64,000 bases of DNA from Herbaspirillum huttiense (GCF_004367745.1 NZ_CP037993.1:3906001-3970000), one strand, 5' to 3'; positions 50,138 to 61,343 are shown, counted from the first letter of the stretch. Numbers and translations are program-made. Notes: generated by a model not told the origin, from the sequence alone.

Positions 50138-51964
50138 TCATCGCGCCTTCTCCTCCCACCAGGTGCCGATCACGTAGGGATCGGCCTGGTAATACAGCGG
50201 GGCCACCGCAGGAATGCCGAAGCGGTTCTGGTAGGCGATGCGGTGCGTGGAGGAATACCAGTGCGGCACCACGATGTACTTGTGCAGCAGCACGCGGTCC
50301 AGGGCGCGGGCCGCAGCGGTGAGCTTGACCCGCGTATCGGCGGCCACCACCGTCTGCACCAGCTGGTCCACCACCGGGTCCTTCAGGCCCCAGGCATTGT
50401 TGGAGCCCTTTTCGTCCGCCGCGCGCGAACCGAACATGTCGAACAGTTCGTTGCCGGGGCTGCTGGTATCGGGGAAGCGCACGCTGGTCATGTCGAAATC
50501 GAAGTCTTCCATGCGCTTGGCCACCAGCGCGTAGTCGGCACTGCGCTGGACCACATCGATGCCCAGCGTGCGCAGGTTGCGCGCAAAGACGCTGATGACG
50601 CGCGACATCGAACTCTGGTCATCGAGGATCTCGAAGGACAGCGGCACGCCCTGGGCATTGCGCACGGCCCCGTCGCGATAGACCCAGCCGGCCTGGGCCA
50701 GCAATTCGCGCGCCTGGCGCAGGTTGGCGCGCAAGGAGGATGGCGGATTGGTCGAGGGCGGAACCGGTGCAGGACCGAAGACGGCCGGATCGATCTTCAG
50801 GCCCTTGGCCTGCAGCGACTTCAGCAAGGCCAGCTCATCGCCCTGCGGTTCACCGGTGGCCGCCAGCTGGCTGTTGTTGAAGAAGGAGTAGATGCGCGTG
50901 TACTGGCCGTAGAACAGCTGGCGGTTCATCCATTCATAATCCAGCGCCAGCCCGATGGCCTGGCGCACCCGCACATCCTTGAACTGGTCGCGCCGCAGGT
51001 TCATCACGAAGCCCTGCATGCCGGCGCCGTTGGAATGCTTGAATTCCTTCTTGACGATGCGGCCGTCGCGGAACTGCGGGCCGGTATAGCTGCGTGCCCA
51101 GTTCTTGGCGCTGTATTCCACCACCACGTCGAACTCGCCAGCCTTGAAGGCTTCCAGCCGTGCCAGGTCATCCTTGTAGAAGCGGTAGACGATACGCTCG
51201 AAGTTGAACATGCCGCGCCGGGCCGGGACATCCTTGCCCCAGTAGTCCGGATTGCGCTTGTAGATGATGCTGCGGCCGGTGTCGTAGCTTTCGATCAGGT
51301 AGGGACCGGTGCTGATGGGCGGCGTCAGCTGGATCTGGTCGAAGGGCGTGCCCTGGGCCCACTTCTTTGAGAAGACCGGCACGCTGGAGACGATCAGCGG
51401 CAACTCATGGTTGTTGCTGGCGAAATCGAAGCGCACCGTCGCGGCATCAACCACCACGCAGCCTTTCACATCGGCAAAGATCGATTTGTATTGCGGCGCG
51501 CCCTTGGTGATCAGGGTATCGAAGGAATACTTCACATCCTCGGCAGTGACCTTGTCGCCATTGTTGAAGCGCGCCTTGGGATTGAGGTGGAAGGTCATCG
51601 ACATGCGATCTGCTGCCAGCTTCATGTCGTCGGCCAGGAGACCATAGACCGTGGCCACCTCGTCGCCTGAGGAAACGGCCAGGGTCTCGAACATCAGCTG
51701 GTCGACGTTGGCGGCGGCCACGCCCTTCATCGACATCGGATTGAACTTGTCGAAACTGGTGCGGCGGTCCGGATTGGCCAGGTACAGCGTGCCGCGCCGG
51801 GGCGCATCCGGATTGACGTAGTCGAAATGAGTGAAGCCGGGCCCGTACTTGGGGGTGTCATACAGGGAAAAGGCGGGCTCGGCGGCGGCCGGGGTGCCAT
51901 GGGCCAGGGCGGCGGCCAGCAGGCAGGAAAGGAAAATCTTGGCTGTCTTCAGGGGCGGGACCAT
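50138..51964 (-). CDS. yejA: YejA-type peptide-binding protein
   Basis: 608-residue periplasmic binding protein (SBP_bac_5). The start at 51964 (MVPPLKTAKIFLSCLLAAALAHG) is followed by a clean signal peptide; the frame upstream to 52183 is not homologous. Family regions are YVNPDAPRRGTLYLAN, FNPMSMKG, FHLNPKARFNNGDKVTAEDVKYSFDTL and GYLIESYDTGRSIIYKRNPDYWGKD-like sequence. In E. coli this system imports peptides such as microcin C. Confidence 0.91.
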   Translation of the reverse strand: MVPPLKTAKIFLSCLLAAALAHGTPAAAEPAFSLYDTPKYGPGFTHFDYVNPDAPRRGTLYLANPDRRTSFDKFNPMSMKGVAAANVDQLMFETLAVSSGDEVATVYGLLADDMKLAADRMSMTFHLNPKARFNNGDKVTAEDVKYSFDTLITKGAPQYKSIFADVKGCVVVDAATVRFDFASNNHELPLIVSSVPVFSKKWAQGTPFDQIQLTPPISTGPYLIESYDTGRSIIYKRNPDYWGKDVPARRGMFNFERIVYRFYKDDLARLEAFKAGEFDVVVEYSAKNWARSYTGPQFRDGRIVKKEFKHSNGAGMQGFVMNLRRDQFKDVRVRQAIGLALDYEWMNRQLFYGQYTRIYSFFNNSQLAATGEPQGDELALLKSLQAKGLKIDPAVFGPAPVPPSTNPPSSLRANLRQARELLAQAGWVYRDGAVRNAQGVPLSFEILDDQSSMSRVISVFARNLRTLGIDVVQRSADYALVAKRMEDFDFDMTSVRFPDTSSPGNELFDMFGSRAADEKGSNNAWGLKDPVVDQLVQTVVAADTRVKLTAAARALDRVLLHKYIVVPHWYSSTHRIAYQNRFGIPAVAPLYYQADPYVIGTWWEEKAR

Positions 51965-52334
51965 GCGGTTGTCTGTCTGCACTCTCGTGGGCGGTGATGT
52001 CTCGGGGGCAAGCAAGTCCCGCGCCTGTGGGCTCTGGCCGACTGCCTGCAGCCTGCAGGACGGGATCGGGAAACGATTTCCGTGTCGGGGCATTGTAAAG
52101 AGAGCAGCGATTACAGGGAAGCAATTAAAGCAACTTGACAAATGCAGCCCGGCCCGCTGCACCCTGCCCTGCCAGCGCTGCAAAGGTTGCCCCGCCTGCC
52201 GCTAGCCCCTACAATCCGGGTCTGTCCCATCCCGGCTGCCGCTCCGCGCGCTGCCGCTATTACTTACCGGCCGCGCCGCGCCTGCTTCTGCCAGCCAGAG
52301 GCGCACCGCACGCGGCGGACCCTACGGAGTCAAC
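51965..52334. other. Divergent intergenic region yejA-fabI
   Basis: 370 bases with no gene I can support. A TTGACA at 52135-52140 points toward fabI but lacks a good -10. GC-rich sequence near fabI precedes the GGAG ribosome site. Confidence 0.6.
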
Positions 52335-53117
52335 ATGGCATTTCTGCAAGGCAAAAAAATCCTGATCACCGGCTTGCTGTCCAACCGTTCCATCGCCTAC
52401 GGCATCGCCCAGGCGTGCAAGCGCGAAGGCGCTGAACTGGCCTTCACCTATGTCGGTGAACGCTTCAAGGACCGCATCACCAAGTTCGCCGAAGAATTCG
52501 ACAGCAAGCTGATCTTCGACTGCGACGTTGGCAGCGATGAGCAGATCAATGCCCTGTTCGCCGATCTCGGCAAGTCCTGGACCCAGCTCGACGGCCTGGT
52601 GCACGCCATCGGCTTTGCCCCCTCCGAAGCCATTGCCGGCGACTTCCTGGAAGGTTTCTCGCGCGAAGGCTTCAAGATCGCCCACGATATCTCCGCCTAC
52701 AGCTTCCCGGCCATGGCCAAGGCGGCCATGCCGCTGCTCTCGTCCAACGCCGCCCTGCTGACCCTGACCTACCTGGGTTCGGAGCGCGTGGTGCCCAACT
52801 ACAACACCATGGGCCTGGCCAAGGCCTCGCTGGAAGCCTCGGTGCGCTACCTGGCCGAATCGCTGGGCCCCAAGGGCGTTCGCGTCAACGGCGTCTCCGC
52901 CGGTCCGATCAAGACTCTGGCCGCCAGCGGCATCAAGGGCTTCGGCAAGATCCTGGGCGCCGTAGCCGCGACCGCCCCGCTGCGCCGCAACGTCACCATC
53001 GAAGACGTCGGCAATGCCTCGGCCTTCCTGCTCTCCGACCTGGCCTCGGGCATCACCGGCGAAATCACCTACGTGGACGGTGGCTTCTCCCGCGTGGTGG
53101 GCGGAATGGCAGAGTAA
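52335..53117 (+). CDS. fabI: Enoyl-ACP reductase (NADH)
   Basis: 260 residues. Last reduction of each fatty-acid elongation cycle. Catalytic Tyr156 and Lys163 ([13 protein letters not shown]) and the [15 protein letters not shown] nucleotide loop match FabI exactly. The ATG has a GGAG site 7 bases upstream. Isolated gene; no fab partners nearby. Confidence 0.96.
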   Translation: MAFLQGKKILITGLLSNRSIAYGIAQACKREGAELAFTYVGERFKDRITKFAEEFDSKLIFDCDVGSDEQINALFADLGKSWTQLDGLVHAIGFAPSEAIAGDFLEGFSREGFKIAHDISAYSFPAMAKAAMPLLSSNAALLTLTYLGSERVVPNYNTMGLAKASLEASVRYLAESLGPKGVRVNGVSAGPIKTLAASGIKGFGKILGAVAATAPLRRNVTIEDVGNASAFLLSDLASGITGEITYVDGGFSRVVGGMAE

Positions 53118-53518
53118 TTGCCGGATTAAGCAAGCGTCCCCCACAATAAAGAGACAGTTTCTCGAAATAGCCTCGTGCTAATTCCGATGTTTTAGGGTAT
53201 GATTCGCCTTGTGCATTGCAATAACCAATGCACAGGCGAATCGGACGTGAAATCTGTCCTGCAGCGTTTCCAGCCGTATTTGTCCAAGCAGCTTCGCAAG
53301 CCTTACCTGTCATTACGACAAGTTCCCAGTAAAAGCCCCCCGCCCCTGGCATCCCTTGATGATGCCGTCCCGGCGCAAAGCTTTTGTGCCGAAATTTCTT
53401 TGTATTTTTCATAGTCATTTCGTCGGTTGGCGTTGCTTTTTTTCGTTCAGGCACTCGATGTCCGGCGCGCTTGCGTGCGCCCGTCTCGTGCCTGGCGTTC
53501 ACTTTCACGAAAGAGATT
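53118..53518 (+). promoter_or_regulatory. Structured leader region of rhlE
   Basis: 401 non-coding bases between fabI and the helicase. Three strong hairpins: 53201-53242 (17-base stem with one bulge, arms GATTCGCC...CATTG and CAATG...GGCGAATC), 53348-53366 (GGCATC/GATGCC) and 53371-53391 (nine-base arms with one G-U). None is followed by a T tract. An RNA leader of this size before an RNA helicase suggests post-transcriptional control. Confidence 0.6.
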
Positions 53519-55084
53519 ATGACTTTTGAAGCACTCGGCCTGAACCCTTCGATCATCAAAGCCCTGACCGAAGCAGGCTATATCTCCCCGACCCCGGTCC
53601 AGGAAAAGGCCATCCCCGCCGCCATCAGCGGCCAGGATCTGCTGGTGTCCTCGCAGACCGGCTCGGGCAAGACCGCCGCGTTCATGCTGCCTTCGCTGCA
53701 CCAGCTGGCAGACCTGCCGCAGGCGCCGCAAGCAGCCCGTACCCCCAACCAGGAACGCCAGGCTACCCGTGCCCGTGGCGAGCGTCCGCGTTACCAGCCG
53801 GCACAGCCGAAGATGCTGGTGCTGACCCCGACCCGCGAACTGGCCCTGCAAGTGACCACCGCCACTGACAAATACGGTGCCTACATGCGCCGTGTGCGCG
53901 TGGTGTCCATCCTGGGCGGCATGCCTTATCCGAAGCAGATGCAACTGCTGTCGCGCAACCCGGAAATCCTGGTGGCGACCCCGGGCCGCCTGATCGACCA
54001 CATGGAGTCGGGCAAGATCGACTTCTCGCAGCTGCAGATCCTGGTGCTGGACGAAGCCGACCGCATGCTGGACATGGGCTTCATCGACGACATCGAAAAG
54101 ATCGTCGCTGCAACCCCGGCCACCCGCCAGACCATGCTGTTCTCGGCCACGCTGGACGGCGTCGTCGGCAACATGGCCAAGCGCATCACCAACAACCCGC
54201 TGACCATCCAGATCGCCAGCTCGTCGACCCGTCATGAAAACATCATGCAGCGCGTGCACTTCGTGGATGACCTGTCGCACAAGAACCGCCTGCTGGACCA
54301 CCTGCTGCGCGACACCAGCATCGACCAGGCCGTGATCTTCACCGCCACCAAGCGTGACGCCGACACCATCGCCGATCGCCTGAACATCGCCGGTTTCGCG
54401 GCCGCCGCCCTGCATGGCGACATGCACCAGGGTGCCCGCAACCGTACCCTGAACAGCCTGCGCCGCGGCCAGGTGCGCATGCTGGTGGCTACCGACGTGG
54501 CAGCGCGCGGCATCGACGTGCCGGGCATCACCCACGTGTTCAACTACGACCTGCCCAAGTTCGCTGAAGACTACGTGCACCGTATCGGCCGTACCGGCCG
54601 TGCCGGCCGCAATGGCGTGGCGATCTCGCTGGTCAATCACGCCGAAGGCATGCAGGTCAAGCGCATCGAGCGCTTCACCAAGCAGACCATTCCGGTGGAT
54701 GTGGTCGAAGGTTTCGAACCGAAGAAGTCGGCTGCACCGCGCAGCCCGCGCAAGCCGGGCGGCTGGCGTCCGGGTGATGGCCGCAGCAACAGCGGTCCGC
54801 GCTTCGGCGCTGGCAACCGCGAAGGCGGCGGTCATCGCGAAGGCGGTTTCGGTGGCAATCGTGAAGGTGGCTTCGGTGGCAACCGTGAAGGCGGCCATCG
54901 CGAAGGCGGCTTCGGCGGCAATCGTGAAGGTGGTTTCGGTGGCAACCGCGAAGGCCGCAGCTTCGGCGGCGCCAAGCCGGCTGGCAACGGCCCGCGTCGC
55001 GAAGGCGGCGGCGGCGGTGGCTACAAGGGCAATGGCGGCGGCTTCCGCGCCGACGGCCCGCGTCGCTCCTACGGCGATCGCTGA
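53519..55084 (+). CDS. rhlE: DEAD-box RNA helicase, RhlE type
   Basis: 521 residues. Q motif (PTPVQEKAIP), motif I SQTGSGKTAAF, PTRELALQV, motif II DEADRML, motif III FSATL, and motif VI YVHRIGRTGRAGRNG are present. The C-terminal about 110 residues are Gly/Arg/Asn-rich, built on G-G-F-G-G-N-R-E repeats, as in RhlE/CsdA-like tails that bind RNA. The ATG at 53519 follows GAAAGAG; the frame before it is non-homologous. It remodels structured RNA, for example during ribosome assembly or cold growth. Confidence 0.93.
   Translation: MTFEALGLNPSIIKALTEAGYISPTPVQEKAIPAAISGQDLLVSSQTGSGKTAAFMLPSLHQLADLPQAPQAARTPNQERQATRARGERPRYQPAQPKMLVLTPTRELALQVTTATDKYGAYMRRVRVVSILGGMPYPKQMQLLSRNPEILVATPGRLIDHMESGKIDFSQLQILVLDEADRMLDMGFIDDIEKIVAATPATRQTMLFSATLDGVVGNMAKRITNNPLTIQIASSSTRHENIMQRVHFVDDLSHKNRLLDHLLRDTSIDQAVIFTATKRDADTIADRLNIAGFAAAALHGDMHQGARNRTLNSLRRGQVRMLVATDVAARGIDVPGITHVFNYDLPKFAEDYVHRIGRTGRAGRNGVAISLVNHAEGMQVKRIERFTKQTIPVDVVEGFEPKKSAAPRSPRKPGGWRPGDGRSNSGPRFGAGNREGGGHREGGFGGNREGGFGGNREGGHREGGFGGNREGGFGGNREGRSFGGAKPAGNGPRREGGGGGGYKGNGGGFRADGPRRSYGDR
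54830..54955 (+). repeat. Two 63-base tandem repeats in the rhlE tail
   Basis: 54830-54892 and 54893-54955 each encode the same 21 residues, G-H-R-E-G-G-F-G-G-N-R-E-G-G-F-G-G-N-R-E-G, with synonymous base differences. Each contains two shorter G-G-F-G-G-N-R-E units. Copy number is likely to vary by slippage or recombination. Confidence 0.8.
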
Positions 55085-55109
55085 TCGCTGCAAGCTGTCC
55101 TGATGTTGA

Positions 55110-55140
55110 AAAGCCGCTTCCAAGGAAGCGGCTTTTTCTT
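55110..55140 (+). terminator. Intrinsic terminator after rhlE
   Basis: A 12-base perfect stem (AAAGCCGCTTCC with GGAAGCGGCTTT) around an AA loop, followed by TTCTT. Strong plus-strand terminator. Confidence 0.88.
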
Positions 55141-55162
55141 TGGTGCTACAGAATGCGCTCGT

Positions 55163-55798
55163 TCAACTTGCGCACTGCCCACCCTGCCCCGCCTGCAAAG
55201 CTCGCACGTTATCGGCAATCGCCTGCACCGCCCGCTCCACCACCTTCTGCGTGGCCGCGACGACGTCGGAATTGGCACCGCCGCCCACTCGTTCCACTAC
55301 TGTCAGCCGGCAAGCCGCGCCGCGGCGGTCATCCGAGCGCGTGATGGTCCAGCCGAAACTGGCCTGGACCTGGCCATTGCGGGCTGCGTCGAAATCACGC
55401 AGTTCCACGTTGATGCGATAGCTGGCCTGGTCCGCCGGTCGCCCCCCACGCGAGACGTCAATGGCCCCCAGCTTTGCCGCCACGCCCGCAGACAGCGCAT
55501 CGCGCAATTCATTGTTGAAGGGCGAAGACCAGCGGTCCTGCTCCAGCACCTCCACCCGCGTGGCATCGCTGCGCACCACCAGTTGCGGACGCGCCAGGCG
55601 CTCCGGCACCGATACCGGCATCACTTCGATGAAGGTCTGCGGTCCCTGGCTGGCCGTGCGCGCGACGGCACCGTCGGCCGGTACCGCCAGCGTGTAGAAC
55701 TGCGTCGGCGGCGAGCTGCCGCAGGCAGCCAGCAGTGCTGCGGCCAGTGCGGCGGCCGTCAGGGTCTTGAGGGAGAACGAAGTCTTGTCTTGCATCAT
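55163..55798 (-). CDS. pqiC: PqiC-type lipoprotein
   Basis: 211 residues. Lipobox ALLAAC with Cys at about 26. The mature part matches the ABC-type transport auxiliary family: QFYTLAVP, TFIEVMPVSVPERLARPQLVVR, DRWSSPFNNELRDAL. PqiC sits in the outer membrane and caps the PqiB tunnel for lipid movement. It overlaps pqiB by 4 bases. Confidence 0.9.
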   Translation of the reverse strand: MMQDKTSFSLKTLTAAALAAALLAACGSSPPTQFYTLAVPADGAVARTASQGPQTFIEVMPVSVPERLARPQLVVRSDATRVEVLEQDRWSSPFNNELRDALSAGVAAKLGAIDVSRGGRPADQASYRINVELRDFDAARNGQVQASFGWTITRSDDRRGAACRLTVVERVGGGANSDVVAATQKVVERAVQAIADNVRALQAGQGGQCAS

Positions 55799-57423
55799 GG
55801 CTCCTGTTTGCCCCGGATCAGCGATTCCGGATGCTGTTGCAGGTAATCGGTGAGGATACGGATCGAGGCCGCAGCCTTGCTCAGTTCCTGCATGGTCTGG
55901 CGAATATCCGACTGCAGCGGTGCGTCATCCGACAGCGTACGCTCGGCCGCATTCAAGGTCTTGCGCGCATCCTTCATCGCCGCCTGCATCTCCGGTGCGA
56001 TGTCGTTGTTGATGCGGGCCGCCGTCTGCTCGGCCGTGGTCAGGGTCTTGTTCAAGGTCTTGAGCGTGGTCTGCAGATCGCGGCCGATCTCGTCGAACGG
56101 GACCTTGGAGAGCTTGCCGGCAATGTCGGAGAGCTGCTGCTGCAATTCATCCAGGCTGCCCGGGATGGTCGGCAGTTCCAGCGGGACCTTGTCCGGATCG
56201 ATCTGCACCGGCTTGGCCTTGGGGAAGAAATCGATCGCGACGTACAGCTGGCCCGTCAACAGGTTGCCGTTGCGCAGCTGGGCACGCATGCCGCGCTTGA
56301 CCAGCATGCGCAACAACTGCGCGTTGGAACGGCGCTGCTCGCCGGTCTCTTCGTGGAAGCGACGGCCCAAACGATCCGGATAGATCTGCACCAGCACCGG
56401 CATGCGGAATTCACCACGCGTCTTGTCGTATTCCACCCCGATGCTCTTGACCTCACCCAACACCACGCCACGGAAGTCCACGGTGGCACCCGGTTGCAGG
56501 CCGCGCAGCGACTGGTCGAAATACAGCAGTGCGGTCTGTGGTACGCCGTCCGGTTCCTTCATGGCGGTGCTTTCGTCTTCCACCAGCGGATACTCGCTGC
56601 CCTCCTTGGCCGGGGGGCTCACGCGCTCTTCATCGCGGTCGCGGAAGGCAATGCCGCCCAGCACCACCGTCGACAGCGCCTGCGTATGCAGCTTGAAGCC
56701 GCTGGCATTGAGTTCCATGTCGAAACCGCTGGCATGCCAGAAGCGCGAAGCCTGGGTGACGAACTTGTCATAGGGCGCGTTGACGAAGATGCGCAGCGTC
56801 ACGCCACGGCCATCACTGTCGAGGTCATACGCCACCACCTGCCCGACCTTGATGCGGCGATAGAAGATGGGAGAACCGATATCGAGCGAACCGAGGTCAT
56901 CGGTATGCAGCACGAACTGGCGGCCCGAGGCATCGCGCGTGACGATGGGGGGCTGTTCCAGTCCCACGAAATTCTTCTTGGTTTCTTCCGAAGCACCAGC
57001 ATCCGCGCCGATGTAGGCCCCGGAGAGCAAGGTGCCCAACCCCGAAATACCGGAGGCAGCGATGCGCGGACGGACCACCCAGAAACGCGTGTCCTCGGCA
57101 TTGAAACCGGAAGCATCCTGATTCAGCTGAATTCCGACCAGCACGTGCGAACGGTCGGCGGCCAGCTTCAGGCTCTGCACCTGGCCGATTTCGACATCCT
57201 TGTATTTCACCTTGGTCTTGCCGGCTTCCAGTCCTTCTGCAGAACGGAAACTGACGGTCACCATCGGGCCGCGTTCGACCAGGATCTTGGCGACCAGGGT
57301 CAGCCCGACGATGGCGGCGACGATGGGAATGAGCCACACCAGCGAGGGCAGCCAGTTGCGCTGGCGTGCGCGTCGCGGTTGCAGCAGCGCCGGTTTGTCA
57401 TCGGAATGGTCGGGTGGAGTCAT
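55795..57423 (-). CDS. pqiB: PqiB MCE-domain intermembrane lipid transport protein
   Basis: 542 residues. A membrane helix at about 27-48 (LVWLIPIVAAIVGLTLV) anchors three MCE domains (about 48-140, 165-260 and 290-390). A long helical region follows (QMTLKTLNKTLTTAEQTAARI-like) that forms the tunnel in PqiB. It overlaps its neighbours by 4 bases. Moves phospholipids across the periplasm as a ring complex. Confidence 0.93.
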   Translation of the reverse strand: MTPPDHSDDKPALLQPRRARQRNWLPSLVWLIPIVAAIVGLTLVAKILVERGPMVTVSFRSAEGLEAGKTKVKYKDVEIGQVQSLKLAADRSHVLVGIQLNQDASGFNAEDTRFWVVRPRIAASGISGLGTLLSGAYIGADAGASEETKKNFVGLEQPPIVTRDASGRQFVLHTDDLGSLDIGSPIFYRRIKVGQVVAYDLDSDGRGVTLRIFVNAPYDKFVTQASRFWHASGFDMELNASGFKLHTQALSTVVLGGIAFRDRDEERVSPPAKEGSEYPLVEDESTAMKEPDGVPQTALLYFDQSLRGLQPGATVDFRGVVLGEVKSIGVEYDKTRGEFRMPVLVQIYPDRLGRRFHEETGEQRRSNAQLLRMLVKRGMRAQLRNGNLLTGQLYVAIDFFPKAKPVQIDPDKVPLELPTIPGSLDELQQQLSDIAGKLSKVPFDEIGRDLQTTLKTLNKTLTTAEQTAARINNDIAPEMQAAMKDARKTLNAAERTLSDDAPLQSDIRQTMQELSKAAASIRILTDYLQQHPESLIRGKQEP

Positions 57424-58181
57424 GCGGTTTCCTGTGGCTTGTTGGCGTTGTCATGGGGAGAAGCAGTTTCGGGAAGAGGCTCGCGTAGTGCGCCGGAGGC
57501 CGGATCAGTCGCGCGCTCATCCCAGATCAGGCGCGGATCGAAGGCCAGCGAGGCCAGCATGGTCAGCACCACCACCGCACCGAAGGCGGCGATGCCAATG
57601 CCGGCGTGGATGTTGGCGAAGCCGTGGATCTTGACCAGTCCGGTCAGCACCGAGACGACGAAGACGTCCAGCATGGACCAGCGTCCGATGGCCTCGACCA
57701 CGCGATACAGTTTGGCGCGCTGGAGACGACGCCAGCGGCTGCGGCGGCGCGCCGAGAAGACCAGGATGCCCAGCGCCACCAGCTTGAACAGCGGTACCAG
57801 GAAGCTGGCCACGAACACCACCAGTGCCAGGCCCCATTCGCCGGAAGTCCAGAAATAGATGACGCCGGAAAGGATGGTGTCGCGCTGCTCATCGAAGAGG
57901 GTACTGGTGACCATCACCGGCATCATGTTGGCCGGGATGTACATGATGCAGGCGGCAATCAGGAGCGCCCAGGTGCGGGTGAGGCTGTCGATCTTGCGCA
58001 CGTGCAGCGGTGCATGGCACACGCCGCAGGCTTGATGGGGCTGCGCGCCTTCCCATACGGTGCCGCAGTGATGGCAGCCGATCACGCCGAGGGACGCGGC
58101 ATCCTGCACGGGCAGGTCTTCGTCCGGCTCCTGGGTGAGGTCGGGCACGTGCGGTGCAGCCTGGCGGGTGAAGACACTCAT
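57420..58181 (-). CDS. PqiA C-terminal half protein (paraquat-inducible protein A)
   Basis: 253 residues, four helices in two pairs. Cys pairs at the N-terminus (GCHHCGTVWEG, QACGVCHAPL) suit a zinc ribbon. The membrane region starts WALLIAACIMYIPANMMPVMV and has SGVIYFWTSGEWGLALVVFVASFLVPLFKL. In E. coli PqiA is one 417-residue protein with two such halves; here each half is a separate gene. It overlaps both neighbours by 4 bases. Confidence 0.9.
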   Translation of the reverse strand: MSVFTRQAAPHVPDLTQEPDEDLPVQDAASLGVIGCHHCGTVWEGAQPHQACGVCHAPLHVRKIDSLTRTWALLIAACIMYIPANMMPVMVTSTLFDEQRDTILSGVIYFWTSGEWGLALVVFVASFLVPLFKLVALGILVFSARRRSRWRRLQRAKLYRVVEAIGRWSMLDVFVVSVLTGLVKIHGFANIHAGIGIAAFGAVVVLTMLASLAFDPRLIWDERATDPASGALREPLPETASPHDNANKPQETA

Positions 58182-58900
58182 GCGCCCGCCTCCTTGTCGC
58201 CATATTGCTCGGCTTGCTGCTGTTCCCACACGTGCCACAGATAGCGTGGATTGAAGGACACCACCACTGTCAGCAGCACCGTCAATCCACCGAAGGACCA
58301 CAGCGCCGGACCGGGAATCACCTCGGCCATGTTGGAGAGTTTGATCAGCGCCACCAGCACGCCCAGCATGAAGACTTCAATCATGCCCCAGGGCCGGGCT
58401 GCCTGCATCAGGCGCAGCAGCAGCACGAAGCCCGGCGGACGCGTATCACGCGCTCCCGGCAGCAACAGGTAGAGCAGCACACCGAGCTGGATCAGCGGGA
58501 ACAGCAAGGTCGTCGCCAGCACCAGCAGCGCCACTTCCGACATGCCATCGCGGGTCAGTGCCACTACCGCACCGATCAGCGTCGTCTGGCTGGACAAGCC
58601 CTGCAGTTCGATGGTGACGATGGGAAAGGTATTGGCGATCGCGAACAGGATCAGCGCACCGATGGTCAGCGGCAGCAGATGCTGCAGGCGGCGGCCGGTA
58701 TCGCGCTCCAGCTCGGCACCGCAGCGCAGGCAGCGGGCGATTTCGCGCTCTCCCAGCGCCATGCGCTGGTAGACGGCGTCGCATTCTTCGCAAACGATGA
58801 GGTCGGTGCGTTTTTGCATGGATGATGACGGTTCCTGGCGATGCGCTCCCGGGGTGGCGGAGGCGTCGCCCTGCTGTTGTTCGTTGTTCGTGGCAGACAC
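58178..58900 (-). CDS. PqiA N-terminal half protein (paraquat-inducible protein A)
   Basis: 240 residues from a GTG at 58900; an ATG at 58819 (MQKRTDLIVCEEC) is an alternative with the first 27 hydrophilic residues removed. Zinc-ribbon cysteines (CEECDAVYQ, CLRCGAEL) precede four helices including PLTIGALILFAIANTFPIVTIEL. First gene of pqiA1-pqiA2-pqiB-pqiC. Neither start has a good ribosome site. Confidence 0.88.
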   Translation of the reverse strand: MSATNNEQQQGDASATPGAHRQEPSSSMQKRTDLIVCEECDAVYQRMALGEREIARCLRCGAELERDTGRRLQHLLPLTIGALILFAIANTFPIVTIELQGLSSQTTLIGAVVALTRDGMSEVALLVLATTLLFPLIQLGVLLYLLLPGARDTRPPGFVLLLRLMQAARPWGMIEVFMLGVLVALIKLSNMAEVIPGPALWSFGGLTVLLTVVVSFNPRYLWHVWEQQQAEQYGDKEAGA

Positions 58901-59118
58901 GGGCGCTGGTGCCAGCGCGACGTGCGTCGTGCCTTATATGGAAAAAGGACTACTGCAGTGCTTGTTTTTGAGCATTTTCACCCGGCGGCGTTCCATCCTC
59001 ACAAGGAATTGATGCAGCAGCAATAAAAATAAATGACCCGCTGGTTATTAACTAGACGATTCTAGCAACGAAATTATTGGAGCGCGCTCTTCTTTTACGC
59101 TTGTAAAAAAGATAGCCC

Positions 59119-59148
59119 TTGACAGACGCCGGCCCGATCTTCTACATT
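59119..59148 (+). promoter_or_regulatory. leuA leader promoter
   Basis: A consensus TTGACA (59119-59124) and TACATT (59143-59148) spaced 18 bases. The predicted transcription start (about 59154-59156) coincides with the ATG of the Leu-rich peptide at 59155. Confidence 0.65.
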
Positions 59149-59154
59149 GCACGG

Positions 59155-59247
59155 ATGACTTCCGCAGCAATCACCTCCATCCGCCACAACAGCGCCAGCG
59201 CCCTGCTAGCGTTGCTATCGGTGTCGCTACTACTAGCCTCGCGCTAA
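59155..59247 (+). CDS. leuL: Leu-rich leader peptide of leuA
   Basis: 30 codons (MTSAAITSIRHNSASA, then ALLALLSVSLLLASR after overlap of a few residues). It carries seven leucines in a window of 11 codons near its end: CTG CTA . TTG CTA . . . CTA CTA CTA. CTA is rare in this genome. It lies 352 bases before leuA. A run of leucine codons before a leucine gene is the mark of ribosome-mediated attenuation, in which leucine shortage stalls the ribosome and favours an antiterminator fold. No Shine-Dalgarno precedes the ATG, so translation may start on a leaderless message. Confidence 0.7.
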   Translation: MTSAAITSIRHNSASALLALLSVSLLLASR

Positions 59248-59478
59248 AATTCGTAGTTCCTGCCGTTTCCGCTGACTCCACGCGATCTGGCAACCTCAAA
59301 AAATCCAGCAGTACTCGCAGTACAACCAGGCAGTGACGCGCCATCCATGATGAAGCCGACGTCGCTGCCCACCAGGCGAAGCATATGCATTCGATGATCC
59401 GTACAATCCGCAACCAGCGCACGCAGCCCTTGCAGGCCGGCCGTACGCTGCGGGAGATGCCGCCTCTGGCTCTATGAA

Positions 59479-59517
59479 GGGTTGCCTGGCCACGCGCTCG
59501 TGGCAGCCAGGCAACCC
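59479..59517 (+). promoter_or_regulatory. Strong hairpin in the leuA leader
   Basis: GGGTTGCCTGG (59479-59489) pairs with CCAGGCAACCC (59507-59517), with an inner CCACG/CGTGG helix and a three-base bulge. No T tract follows, so it is not a standard terminator. An upstream GGCAACC (59289-59295) can pair with the GGTTGCC arm instead, giving a possible alternative fold. Confidence 0.55.
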
Positions 59518-59536
59518 GATCCGCCACATCTGACGC

Positions 59537-61303
<1,767 letters not shown>

Positions 61304-61343
61304 AACGGAATCCGGCCGGCGATCCCGGCCATTTCCTGAACGC

